DNA from: SAR202 cluster bacterium
Lineage (GTDB): Bacteria; Chloroflexota; Dehalococcoidia; Lucifugimonadales; JASMAO01
Assembly: GCA_030754315.1 (NCBI GenBank)
Contig: JASMAO010000025.1
Coordinates: 1-8,791, forward strand
Length of the DNA: 8,791 nt
Direction: 5' to 3'
The position numbers and the translations under genes were made by a program. This document shows positions 1 through 6,556 of this stretch, in pieces (position 1 is the stretch's first letter; every line of letters begins with the position of its first letter). The notes beneath the pieces are model-generated. The model searched no databases, was not told the DNA's origin, and saw only the letters and a list, made by a program, of their open reading frames with translations.

Positions 1-584
1 AGATAGAGAGTTTCCGATCTGGGTGACACCCCAGCAACACCAATGGGCGGATGTGGCTGCTGATACGGCCTAATATGCCAACGTTGACCATAAGAGTCCA
101 CCTCTTCTGGTACTCTGAATTCCCACCACTTACTTTTGTACACACCCGGTTTGGGATCTCTCCACAGCCTTAGAACGAGGTCTAGCGCCTCAGCAGTCAT
201 CTTCCTCTGGTCACCAGTAGCAGGATCGAATCCGAAGACATCAAAATCTCCTGGGAAACCTCCCGAACCTATCCCCCAAAGAAACCGCCCCCGCGCCATA
301 TGATCTAATTGAGCTATACGATGAGCAACAGTAAACGGATTATGGTTGGGCATACAAGTTACGCCTGTACCAAGCATGATATTCTCGGTCATAGTCAAGG
401 CCTGGGCAATAAACAGATCAGGCGCAGGTATGTTCTCCCATTCTGAGGTGAAGTGCTCACCGATCCATGCTTCTTCATATCCCAACTGGTCGAGTACGGT
501 CATCTGTTCCAAATCATCCTGAAGCGTTTGGGTAAAGTTGGAACCTGGCGGATGCAAAGGCATCGTGAAATAGCCGAGTCTCAT
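1..584 (-). CDS. LLM-class flavin-dependent monooxygenase, N-terminal part
   Basis: The minus strand is open from an ATG at 584 to the left edge, giving 194 codons with no stop; the C-terminal part lies outside the window. The protein starts MRLGYFTMPLHPPG and continues with GYEEAWIGEHF (about residues 35-45), IPAPDLFIA (52-60), LGTGV (71-75), NPFTVAHRIAQLDHMARGR (82-100) and GSGGFPGDFDVFG (107-119). This is the luciferase-like TIM-barrel fold, closest to the limonene 1,2-monooxygenase (LimB)-like branch. Such enzymes use reduced FMN (some relatives use F420) and oxygen to oxidise small organic substrates in the cytoplasm, usually with a separate flavin reductase; none is visible here. The start is secure: GGAGGT lies six bases upstream and the N-terminus matches the family start. 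The gene is divergent from the peptidase gene. The substrate cannot be predicted. Family call confident, subfamily moderate. Confidence 0.93.
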   Translation of the reverse strand, partial: MRLGYFTMPLHPPGSNFTQTLQDDLEQMTVLDQLGYEEAWIGEHFTSEWENIPAPDLFIAQALTMTENIMLGTGVTCMPNHNPFTVAHRIAQLDHMARGRFLWGIGSGGFPGDFDVFGFDPATGDQRKMTAEALDLVLRLWRDPKPGVYKSKWWEFRVPEEVDSYGQRWHIRPYQQPHPPIGVAGVSPRSETLY

Positions 585-590
585 ACAATA

Positions 591-596
591 ACCTCC
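591..596 (-). promoter_or_regulatory. Ribosome binding site of the flavin monooxygenase
   Basis: The minus strand reads GGAGGT, then six bases (TATTGT), then ATG at 584. This is a near-perfect Shine-Dalgarno match at good spacing and fixes the start of the truncated left-edge gene. Confidence 0.85.
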
Positions 597-635
597 GTCG
601 GATTTGTATTTGGATCAAGAACTAGCAGTGAGGCG

Positions 636-664
636 AGTATATGTCATAGGCATCAGGCATTCAA
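636..664 (-). promoter_or_regulatory. Sigma70-like promoter for the flavin monooxygenase
   Basis: On the minus strand TTGAAT (664-659, four of six matches to TTGACA) is followed by 17 bases and TATACT (641-636, five of six matches to TATAAT). Transcription would begin near 629, giving a leader of about 45 bases that includes the ribosome binding site. Spacing and location in the divergent intergenic region support it; no operator could be recognised. Confidence 0.5.
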
Positions 665-730
665 CGGTGCCGCCTTGTGCAACCAGCTTGGTAATTGCTA
701 CCCTGCATCCATCATTTGAAAAGAGCCAGC

Positions 731-1855
731 ATGGACCATAAGGATCTCATTGCAACCAACATTCTGAAGGATTTGGGTTCTTATCCCGCCACACCTTTCT
801 TTGAAAGCGGGCCTGCAGAATACGTGAAGAGGACGCTAAATCGGCTATCAATACCGTACGTTCGCGATTCCTTCGGAAATATCATAGGGCACCACCAAGA
901 CAGTCGCTGTAAGACCCCTGCAATCGCCTTCGTGGCACACATGGACCACCCCGGGTTTGAGGTCATTGAGACCAGTACCCACGGCCTGATAGCCAAGGCA
1001 TCAGGCGGTGTTCCATCTGCTGCAATTGCAAAGACTATCCCAGTCCTTATCCTATCTCCAGATGGGAATCGAATACCTGCTTTTACAACCCCTCACCCCG
1101 AGTCAGCTGCACCTGACGACCGCCGAGGAGAGCGTTTGATATTTGTGCATCCCCGCGCCAAGATAGATCTGCCAATCCCATCACCGATCGTCTTTGATCT
1201 GCCTGATTTCGTTCTTGAAGACAACTTGGTTAGAATGCGCGCAGTCGATGACCTCGCAGGCTGTGCAGCCATTTTAGCCAGCCTCGACCAACTTGTTAAA
1301 TCTAAAACCGCCGTAAACGTCTACGGTATCTTCACCCGTGCCGAGGAGATTGGATTATATGGCGCAAGGCTGCTTGCGGAAGCTAATACACTGCCTACCG
1401 AAACAATAATCGTTTCGATAGAATCAAGCCCAGTTATTCCCGGCGTGGTCCAAGGCGCAGGTCCCATAATTCGTACAGGCGACGCTGCGTACACTTTTTC
1501 CGCAACCGCCGAGCAGATCCTGAGTTCCGCTTGCGACTCGTTGCAAAAAAGCCTCGGCGAGTTCAAATCGCAGCGACAGCTAATGTCAGGCGGGGTCTGC
1601 GAAGCAACTGCTTTTGCTGCATTTGGATACACCGTTACAGGCCTGGCGTTCCCTCTGGGAAATTACCACAATGCGACCACCCACTTCGCTGATTTAAACG
1701 GAGCCGTGGCCGCGGAATATATTCAACTTCCCGACTATCTCGCTGGTGTAAGGTTAATCACAGAAGCCGCCTCCGTAAAACCAAAAGAACCATCTTTGCT
1801 CTCTCATAAGACGCCCCAAGACATTCGTAGCCGTTTAGAAAATTCGTCATCATAG
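731..1855 (+). CDS. M42-family-like zinc aminopeptidase
   Basis: A 374-residue protein resembling the M42 group of dinuclear-metal aminopeptidases (glutamyl aminopeptidase/TET type), which release N-terminal residues from short peptides in the cytoplasm. The expected active-site series is present in order: H70 and D72 in AHMDHPGF, D173 in AVDDLAG (bridging ligand), E205 and E206 in RAEEIGLYGA (general base and metal ligand), an acidic ligand at E231 in SIESSP, and H313 in GNYHN. Residues about 95-165, between the first two motifs, correspond to the PDZ-like insert of M42 enzymes. The fourth ligand is Glu where classical M42 enzymes have Asp, and the C-terminal motif differs from the usual Tyr-Ile-His-Ser form, so this is a divergent branch; M20/M28 relatives are the alternative. 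An upstream in-frame TTG at 695 is possible, but the ATG at 731, after a GAAAAGAG stretch, fits the family start. No partner gene is adjacent on the same strand; the next gene is 460 bases away. Confidence 0.83.
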   Translation: MDHKDLIATNILKDLGSYPATPFFESGPAEYVKRTLNRLSIPYVRDSFGNIIGHHQDSRCKTPAIAFVAHMDHPGFEVIETSTHGLIAKASGGVPSAAIAKTIPVLILSPDGNRIPAFTTPHPESAAPDDRRGERLIFVHPRAKIDLPIPSPIVFDLPDFVLEDNLVRMRAVDDLAGCAAILASLDQLVKSKTAVNVYGIFTRAEEIGLYGARLLAEANTLPTETIIVSIESSPVIPGVVQGAGPIIRTGDAAYTFSATAEQILSSACDSLQKSLGEFKSQRQLMSGGVCEATAFAAFGYTVTGLAFPLGNYHNATTHFADLNGAVAAEYIQLPDYLAGVRLITEAASVKPKEPSLLSHKTPQDIRSRLENSSS

Positions 1856-1922
1856 AACCGAGCGGTTTTAGATACGCCCGTCAAACAAGAAGTTCTAACC
1901 GTTGAATGTACTGCGACCACAC

Positions 1923-2030
1923 CTTGACACGTTTCGGCAGCATAATCTAATCTCTTTCCACAGGCTGTGACGATGACAGGTACCAGAGCGCGACCGCTCA
2001 ACGAGTCTGGTGTGATTAGAACATGTCAAG
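1923..2030 (+). other. Possible structured RNA or leader fold (strand uncertain)
   Basis: Nested complementary segments are visible. CTTGACA (1923-1929) pairs with TGTCAAG (2024-2030), continued by GTT (1931-1933) with AAC (2020-2022) after one mismatch. Inside, CTAATC (1947-1952) pairs with GATTAG (2014-2019). Within that lie CACAG/CTGTG (1959-1969) and either GAGCG/CGCTC (1986-1999, loop CGAC) or ACCAGA/TCTGGT (1982-2011). This could be a branched RNA upstream of the dehydrogenase-ileS transcript. I do not recognise the family and have no covariation evidence, so it may be chance. Confidence 0.25.
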
Positions 2031-2195
2031 CTGCCACTTGAGAATATCCCTCCCAAGTTGGAGACCAAGTGGTTTCTTGAATGTCTTCTCACACTAACGA
2101 ATACGGACAAATTGAGTTTGTTCCTCAACTGGGGTCAGCCACTGTCACTCACCGTTATGCGGGGGCGACCGGGAACACATGCTGTATCTAGTACA

Positions 2196-2210
2196 CCTGA
2201 TGCCATCAGG
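2196..2210 (+). repeat. Small hairpin (inverted repeat)
   Basis: CCTGAT and ATCAGG are perfect inverted arms around a three-base loop (GCC). It lies about 20 bases upstream of the terminator stem and could form in the same leader RNA. Role unknown. Confidence 0.4.
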
Positions 2211-2229
2211 AACCGAAGACGTAACGGGG

Positions 2230-2276
2230 AATGGAAGCCCGCCTCCTGCTTGTAAGGGGCGGGTTTCCATTTTCTT
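2230..2276 (+). terminator. Intrinsic terminator, possibly a leader attenuator
   Basis: A 14-pair stem (left arm 2230-2243, right arm 2258-2271) contains GGAAGCCCGCC facing GGCGGGTTTCC with one G·U pair, extended by AAT/ATT. The loop is 14 bases. The plus strand then reads TTTTCTT, as an intrinsic terminator should; the other strand has no U-tract after the stem. It lies about 375 bases beyond the peptidase stop but only about 40 before the next start, so it may end a long peptidase transcript or act as a conditional terminator in the leader of the next operon. An alternative pairing of GGGGGCG (2161-2167) with CGCCTCC (2240-2246) would disrupt the stem. Confidence 0.8.
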
Positions 2277-2301
2277 GACAATAGCCGTGATTAGAGGACA
2301 T

Positions 2302-2308
2302 GAGGTGA
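2302..2308 (+). promoter_or_regulatory. Ribosome binding site of the α-hydroxy-acid dehydrogenase
   Basis: GAGGTGA ends seven bases before the ATG at 2316, a good Shine-Dalgarno match. Its GGTGA (2304-2308) can pair with TCACC (2311-2315) directly before the start codon, although the two-base loop makes that pairing strained. Confidence 0.7.
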
Positions 2309-2996
2309 ACTCACCATGAATCCTGTCAGTCTGTACGATATGGAAAAGATGGCGAAGCAAATCATGCCGCATGACTTGTGGGACTATGTTGCTGGCGGAG
2401 CTACAGACGAGATCACTATTCGTAGGAACCGTGAGGCTTTCGACTCCATAATGACTCGGCCACGATTCCTAGTCGACGTCAGCAACCTTGACACGTCCAC
2501 CACGATACTCGGTACCCGCATCTCATTTCCAGTAATGGCAGCGCCGACCGGCTCGCAGTGGGCCGCACATCCTGACGCCGAGGTCGCAGTAGCTAAGGCC
2601 ACTCAAACCGTAGGTACGCTGATGGCAGTGCCAACCGGGGCCAGTCACACATTAGAAGAAATTGCTGCTGCAACATCTGGGCCATTGTGGTTCCAGCTAT
2701 ATCATCTTGACGACGAGGTAACCGAATTTCACGTCAAGAAAGCAAAAGACGCAGGGTACTCAGCAATCTGTCTTACCGCCGGGAGCGCTGGTGGTATCGC
2801 CAAGGAACGTGACATACGTAATAATTACAATCCTTCCGCGACAGAAGCCTGGGCCGACCTCAAAAACGAACCACATTTACGTGCAAAGGTCGAAAGTGTG
2901 GACAGAACCGTTAATTCTGGGTTGACGTGGTCCCGCCTAGAATGGCTCCGTAGCATTACAGGACTACCACTGATCGTCAAGGAAATTCTAACCGCT

Positions 2997-3032
2997 GAAG
3001 ACCGCCCGTCGTTGTGTGGAACACGGCGTTGA
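2997..3032 (+). other. Frameshift site in the dehydrogenase gene
   Basis: The frame is in register with the family through GAA GAC (2997-3002). One surplus C (3003, within a CC pair) moves the ribosome out of frame, and it meets TGA at 3030-3032. The correct frame resumes at GCC (3004-3006). A GTG at 3016 could in principle restart translation, but it has no ribosome binding site, and the residues it begins (VEHGVDG) are internal to the family. No slippery heptamer or downstream stimulatory structure was noticed, so programmed shifting is unlikely. Confidence 0.8.
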
Positions 3033-3362
3033 CGGCATAGTGGTTTCAAATCACGGAGGAAGATCTTTTGATACGGTGCCAGCATCTATCGACATGCTGC
3101 CTGAAATAGTAGACGCTGTCAACAATAAAGCAGAAGTCTATCTAGACTCGGGAGTCCGTCGGGGTACCGACGTGTTAAAAGCGCTAGCCCTTGGTGCACG
3201 AGCCGTCCTCGTAGGTCGGCCACTGTTTTGGGGATTGGCAATAGACGGCGAGGCTGGCGTACGCAATATGTTCGAGACCCTTCGGGACGAGTTCGACCGT
3301 GCTATGGCCTTTTGCGGCTGCAATAATGTTACAGAGATCAACGAAACGCACGTCATTAAGCG

Positions 3363-3368
3363 AGGAGG
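3363..3368 (+). promoter_or_regulatory. Ribosome binding site upstream of ileS
   Basis: AGGAGG lies inside the end of the dehydrogenase frame, 12 bases before the GTG at 3381, which is longer than ideal. A second candidate, AGAGAGG (3399-3405), stands five bases before an in-frame GTG at 3411. The ileS start is therefore ambiguous between 3381 and 3411. Confidence 0.6.
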
Positions 3369-3380
3369 TTGTTGGGTTAG

Positions 3381-6300
3381 GTGAAAGATCGCGTCGAAAG
3401 AGAGGCAAAAGTGTTCAAGCCCGTTAGCTCCAAGGTCAATTTCGTTGAGTTGGAGAACAATGTTCTCAAATGGTGGGCCAATAATGAAATCCCGCGCAAG
3501 TACAGGGAGCGCAATTCAAACAATTCTAAGAATTTTTCGTTCATAGATGGACCTATCACCGCTAACAACCCAATGGGCGTTCACCATGCTTGGGGGCGAA
3601 CCTACAAGGATCTATTTCAGCGCTATAAAACCATGCAAGGCTATAAACAACGCTACCAGAATGGCTTCGATGGCCAGGGGTTGTGGATTGAGGTAGAGGT
3701 AGAGAAAGAACTAGGTCTCAACTCAAAACGAGATATCGAAAAATTCGGCGTGGACAAATTTGTTGACCTTTGTAAGAAGCGTGTGCGCAAGTTTGCGGAT
3801 ATACAGACACAGCAGTCTATTCGCTTAGGTTACTGGATGGACTGGGACAATTCCTACCACACCATGTCCGATGAAAATAACTACACCATTTGGCACTTCC
3901 TAAAAGTATGCCATGAACGTGGCTGGATCTATGAGGGAACGGACGTTATGCCTTGGTGTCCGAGATGTGGAACTGGACTCTCACAACACGAGATCGTGAC
4001 CGAAGGATACAAGGAGATTGTCCATCCCGGACTTTATGTGATGTTCCCGCTTATTGATCGCCCTGATGAATCACTACTTGTTTGGACGACAACTCCTTGG
4101 ACACTGACAGGGAATACTGGAGTATATATCCATCCAAGTCTAACGTATGTGAAGGTACGCACAAAAAAGCATGGAATACTGTACCTTGTCAAAACTAGGC
4201 TCAATGCCCTCGAGGAGGAGTTCACTGTTGTAGAAGAGATGCCCGGGAAAATTCTATCGGATCTTCGTTACCGTGGACCATTCGATGAGTTACCAATCCA
4301 GGTCGGGATCGACCACCGGGTCGTGTTGGACGAAAACGTTAGCGCCGATGAAGGCACCGGGATAGTACACACGGCGCCTGGCGCAGGCCAAATCGATTTC
4401 GCCATCAGCAAAAGAGAAGGCCTCGCAGTCATAGCACCCCTAGACGAATTCGGTAAATTTATTGAAGGCTTCGATTGGCTTACAGGGAAAAGTGTCTTCG
4501 AGGTCAACGATTTGATCTACAACAATCTGCGGGAAAAGAACATTTTTTACAAGGTTGAGCGTTACTCCCATCGATACCCAGTGTGCTGGCGCTGTGAAAC
4601 AGAATTGGTCTTTAGGCTCGTAGACGAATGGTTCGTCTCAATGGACGAGTTGCGACATATGATCTCCGACGTTACCAAGAAAATAAAGTGGGTGCCAGAA
4701 TTCGGGATGCAGCGCGAACTTGACTGGCTTCACAACATGGACGATTGGATGATCTCCAAAAAGCGCTACTGGGGGCTAGCATTACCTATATACAAGTGTG
4801 CCTGCGGTCATTTTGAAGTCTTGGGTAGTGAGGCCGAATTAAAGAACCGCGCAATCGAGGGACTGGACGAGTTTGAAGGCCATTCGCCTCATCGACCATG
4901 GATAGATTCTGTGAAGATCAAATGTGCAGAGTGCGGTGCGGTAGTCAGTCGAATCAAAGACGTAGGCAATCCCTGGCTAGATGCCGGGATAGTTCCTTTC
5001 TCAACTACCAGTTACATGACAGATCGAACATATTGGAAAGAATGGTTCCCGGCAGATTGGGTATCTGAGAGTTTCCCGGGCCAGTTCCGCAACTGGTTCT
5101 ACTCGTTGCTGACAATGAGTACCGCTTTGGAAAACACTGAACCATTCCGTGCAATATTCAGCTACGCCCTCATGCGAGACGATAAGGGTCAGGAAATGCA
5201 TAAGAGTAAAGGTAACGCTATCTGGTTCGAAGATGCAGCCGAGAAGATGGGTGTCGACTCGATGCGGTGGCTATACTCCCGTCAAAATCCGTCCGCCAAC
5301 ATGAACTTCGGCTACAGCACCGCAGACGAAGCACGGAGACGATTCCTAATACCATTATGGAATGTCTATTCTTTCTTCATCACCTACGCGAACATCGATG
5401 AGTATAGCCCCGGCAGAAAAGCCTCTCCAGTGGAAAACAGGCCTGAGTTGGATCGCTGGATCATCTCGGAGCTTAATGATTTAATTGCAGGTGTTACGAA
5501 TGCACTGGAGAATTATGTCCCCGACAACGCGGCACACTCGATCGAATCATTTGTAGAATACTTGTCAAACTGGTACGTCCGACGGAGCCGAAGGCGCTTC
5601 TGGAAGAGTGATACCGATGAAGACAAGCTCTCTGCATACGCAACACTGTATGAATGCTTGACCACTCTTATAAAGCTGCTGGCTCCCTTCATACCATTCG
5701 TCACCGAGGACATGTACCAGAACTTGGTTCGTTCTACAAAAAGTCAACCCGAAAGCGTACACCTAGAATCTTGGCCTAAACCTGACATGCGCAAAATTGA
5801 TACACGCCTGTCAGAAGCTACTAGGCTTTCTATGCGGCTTTCAAGCCTGGGCCGTGCCGCGCGTAGCAAAGCCAGTATTAAAGTACGTCAACCATTGCAG
5901 CAGGTGAAATTCAAGCTGCGATCCAAGGATGAATCTGAACTTCTAACGTCTATAGAGGGACAAATCAAGGATGAACTCAACGTCAAAGAGATCAGCATCT
6001 TGCGTGACGATATCGAAGTGTACGAATTTAATATACATGGCAATCCAGCTCTTCTCGGGCCCAAATATGGAGCACAAGTCAGAGAGGTCAACGCCGAACT
6101 GTCCAAGGCTGATCCGACTGAGGTGTACACCGCAATAGAGTCAAATCAGGCGATGTTAATCGGCAGCTTCGAGATAGAGCCTGACGAAATCACGCTTACA
6201 AAAACTGCTCAACCAGGCTATGCCATCGCGGAAGAAGGTGGATATATCGCCGCAATTACCACATCGATCTCCCCTGAATTGGAATCTGAAGGGTCCGCCA

Positions 6301-6542
6301 GAGATATTGTCCACATCATTCAGAACATGCGGAAAGCTGCCGACTTAAACATAGATAACCACATTGAAACCTTCTACGAAGGTCCGGCTGAGTTGCTGGC
6401 CATCATGAAATTCCACGCCGAGTACATACGTGAAGAGACTCTATCAGATAGACTACTGCAAGAGCCGTTGCCAGTAACCACGCACGCAGAAAATCACTCA
6501 ATAAATGGACTGAAAGGGCGTTTTGGGATAAGAAAGGTTTAA
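3381..6542 (+). CDS. ileS: Isoleucyl-tRNA synthetase, type 2 with GVHH signature
   Basis: A class I synthetase of 1053 residues that charges tRNA-Ile with isoleucine in the cytoplasm. The catalytic Rossmann fold begins at FIDGP (54-58); the HIGH position reads GVHH (66-69) within NPMGVHHAWGRTYKD. The CP1 editing domain carries WTTTPWTLTGN (235-245) and GTGIVHTAPGAGQIDF (325-340), so proofreading is expected. Cysteine pairs at CPRC (193-196), CWRC (402-405), CAC (473-475) and CAEC (515-518) suggest metal-binding knuckles. The KMSKS equivalent is EMHKS (605-609), keeping K608 and S609. The anticodon-binding helical region follows from about 685 (ELDRWIISEL), then a C-terminal region typical of type 2 enzymes. 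It begins at the stop of the dehydrogenase (GTGA overlap), so translation is probably coupled. The alternative GTG at 3411 has better ribosome binding site spacing and would begin (M)FKPVSS, as many relatives do. No second ileS is in the window, so whether this is the sole housekeeping copy is unknown. Confidence 0.96.
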   Translation: MKDRVEREAKVFKPVSSKVNFVELENNVLKWWANNEIPRKYRERNSNNSKNFSFIDGPITANNPMGVHHAWGRTYKDLFQRYKTMQGYKQRYQNGFDGQGLWIEVEVEKELGLNSKRDIEKFGVDKFVDLCKKRVRKFADIQTQQSIRLGYWMDWDNSYHTMSDENNYTIWHFLKVCHERGWIYEGTDVMPWCPRCGTGLSQHEIVTEGYKEIVHPGLYVMFPLIDRPDESLLVWTTTPWTLTGNTGVYIHPSLTYVKVRTKKHGILYLVKTRLNALEEEFTVVEEMPGKILSDLRYRGPFDELPIQVGIDHRVVLDENVSADEGTGIVHTAPGAGQIDFAISKREGLAVIAPLDEFGKFIEGFDWLTGKSVFEVNDLIYNNLREKNIFYKVERYSHRYPVCWRCETELVFRLVDEWFVSMDELRHMISDVTKKIKWVPEFGMQRELDWLHNMDDWMISKKRYWGLALPIYKCACGHFEVLGSEAELKNRAIEGLDEFEGHSPHRPWIDSVKIKCAECGAVVSRIKDVGNPWLDAGIVPFSTTSYMTDRTYWKEWFPADWVSESFPGQFRNWFYSLLTMSTALENTEPFRAIFSYALMRDDKGQEMHKSKGNAIWFEDAAEKMGVDSMRWLYSRQNPSANMNFGYSTADEARRRFLIPLWNVYSFFITYANIDEYSPGRKASPVENRPELDRWIISELNDLIAGVTNALENYVPDNAAHSIESFVEYLSNWYVRRSRRRFWKSDTDEDKLSAYATLYECLTTLIKLLAPFIPFVTEDMYQNLVRSTKSQPESVHLESWPKPDMRKIDTRLSEATRLSMRLSSLGRAARSKASIKVRQPLQQVKFKLRSKDESELLTSIEGQIKDELNVKEISILRDDIEVYEFNIHGNPALLGPKYGAQVREVNAELSKADPTEVYTAIESNQAMLIGSFEIEPDEITLTKTAQPGYAIAEEGGYIAAITTSISPELESEGSARDIVHIIQNMRKAADLNIDNHIETFYEGPAELLAIMKFHAEYIREETLSDRLLQEPLPVTTHAENHSINGLKGRFGIRKV

Positions 6543-6556
6543 GTTTTCAGGGCATA

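Larger units (their letters stand above)
1856..2315. other. 460-base intergenic region with no supported gene
   Basis: No convincing protein gene is seen on either strand; the short open frames here have unlikely composition and no ribosome binding sites. No tRNA (no TΨC-loop consensus) or recognised riboswitch core is visible. The region contains a small AACCG/CGGTT inverted repeat right after the peptidase stop (1856-1867), a possible branched fold at 1923-2030, a hairpin at 2196-2210 and a strong intrinsic terminator at 2230-2276. A TTGACA at 1924-1929 has only a poor -10 partner (TAATCT, 1948-1953). A second TTGACA at 2275-2280 is too close to the downstream start to allow a leader carrying its ribosome binding site. 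Confidence 0.6.
2316..3384 (+). pseudogene. FMN-dependent α-hydroxy-acid dehydrogenase, frameshifted
   Basis: Two adjacent frames make one family protein: 2316-3032 (238 codons before its stop) and the +1 frame continuing to 3384. Deleting one C near 3003 restores GCC CGT CGT TGT GTG GAA (ARRCVEHGVDG) after LTAED and gives about 355 residues, the normal length for the glycolate oxidase/lactate dehydrogenase family. Intact enzymes oxidise 2-hydroxy acids to 2-oxo acids using FMN on a TIM barrel. Visible motifs: Y24 in DYVAGG, PTGSQWAAHPDAE (77-89), WFQLY with Y129, ERDIRN (164-169), TWSRLEWLRSITGLPLIVK with K222, then SNHGGR (His and Arg of the active site) and RRGTDVLKALALGARAVLVGRP (FMN phosphate site) in the second part. 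The catalytic Asp of the usual LTVD motif is replaced (LTAG, G156), and the Gly normally after the active-site Lys is Glu (E223). These changes suggest decay or altered chemistry, not just a sequencing slip. Its stop overlaps the ileS start by the GTGA tetranucleotide. Confidence 0.87.

Noticed and set aside
658..1909. An 11-base inverted repeat (CATTCAACGGT) flanking the peptidase gene.
   Set aside because: Several 11-base matches are expected by chance in a window of this size, the left copy overlaps a -35 box, and no transposase or target duplication is present.
2137..2144. GCCACTGT, a sequence resembling the conserved core of cobalamin riboswitches.
   Set aside because: The B12 box and other conserved segments are not found around it, and the neighbouring genes have no cobalamin link.
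2226..2246. A possible T-box antiterminator (TGG within the terminator's left arm) in front of the ileS operon.
   Set aside because: The conserved T-box core (AGGGTGGNACCGCG) is not matched and no stem I with an isoleucine specifier could be traced.
2275..2280. A perfect TTGACA just before the dehydrogenase gene.
   Set aside because: No plausible -10 at 16-18 bases, and transcription from it would begin at or after the ribosome binding site.
2012..2300. GTGATTAGA repeated at 2012-2020 and 2288-2296, each followed by ACATG.
   Set aside because: Only two short copies with different spacing; this could be chance, and nothing links it to a known operator.
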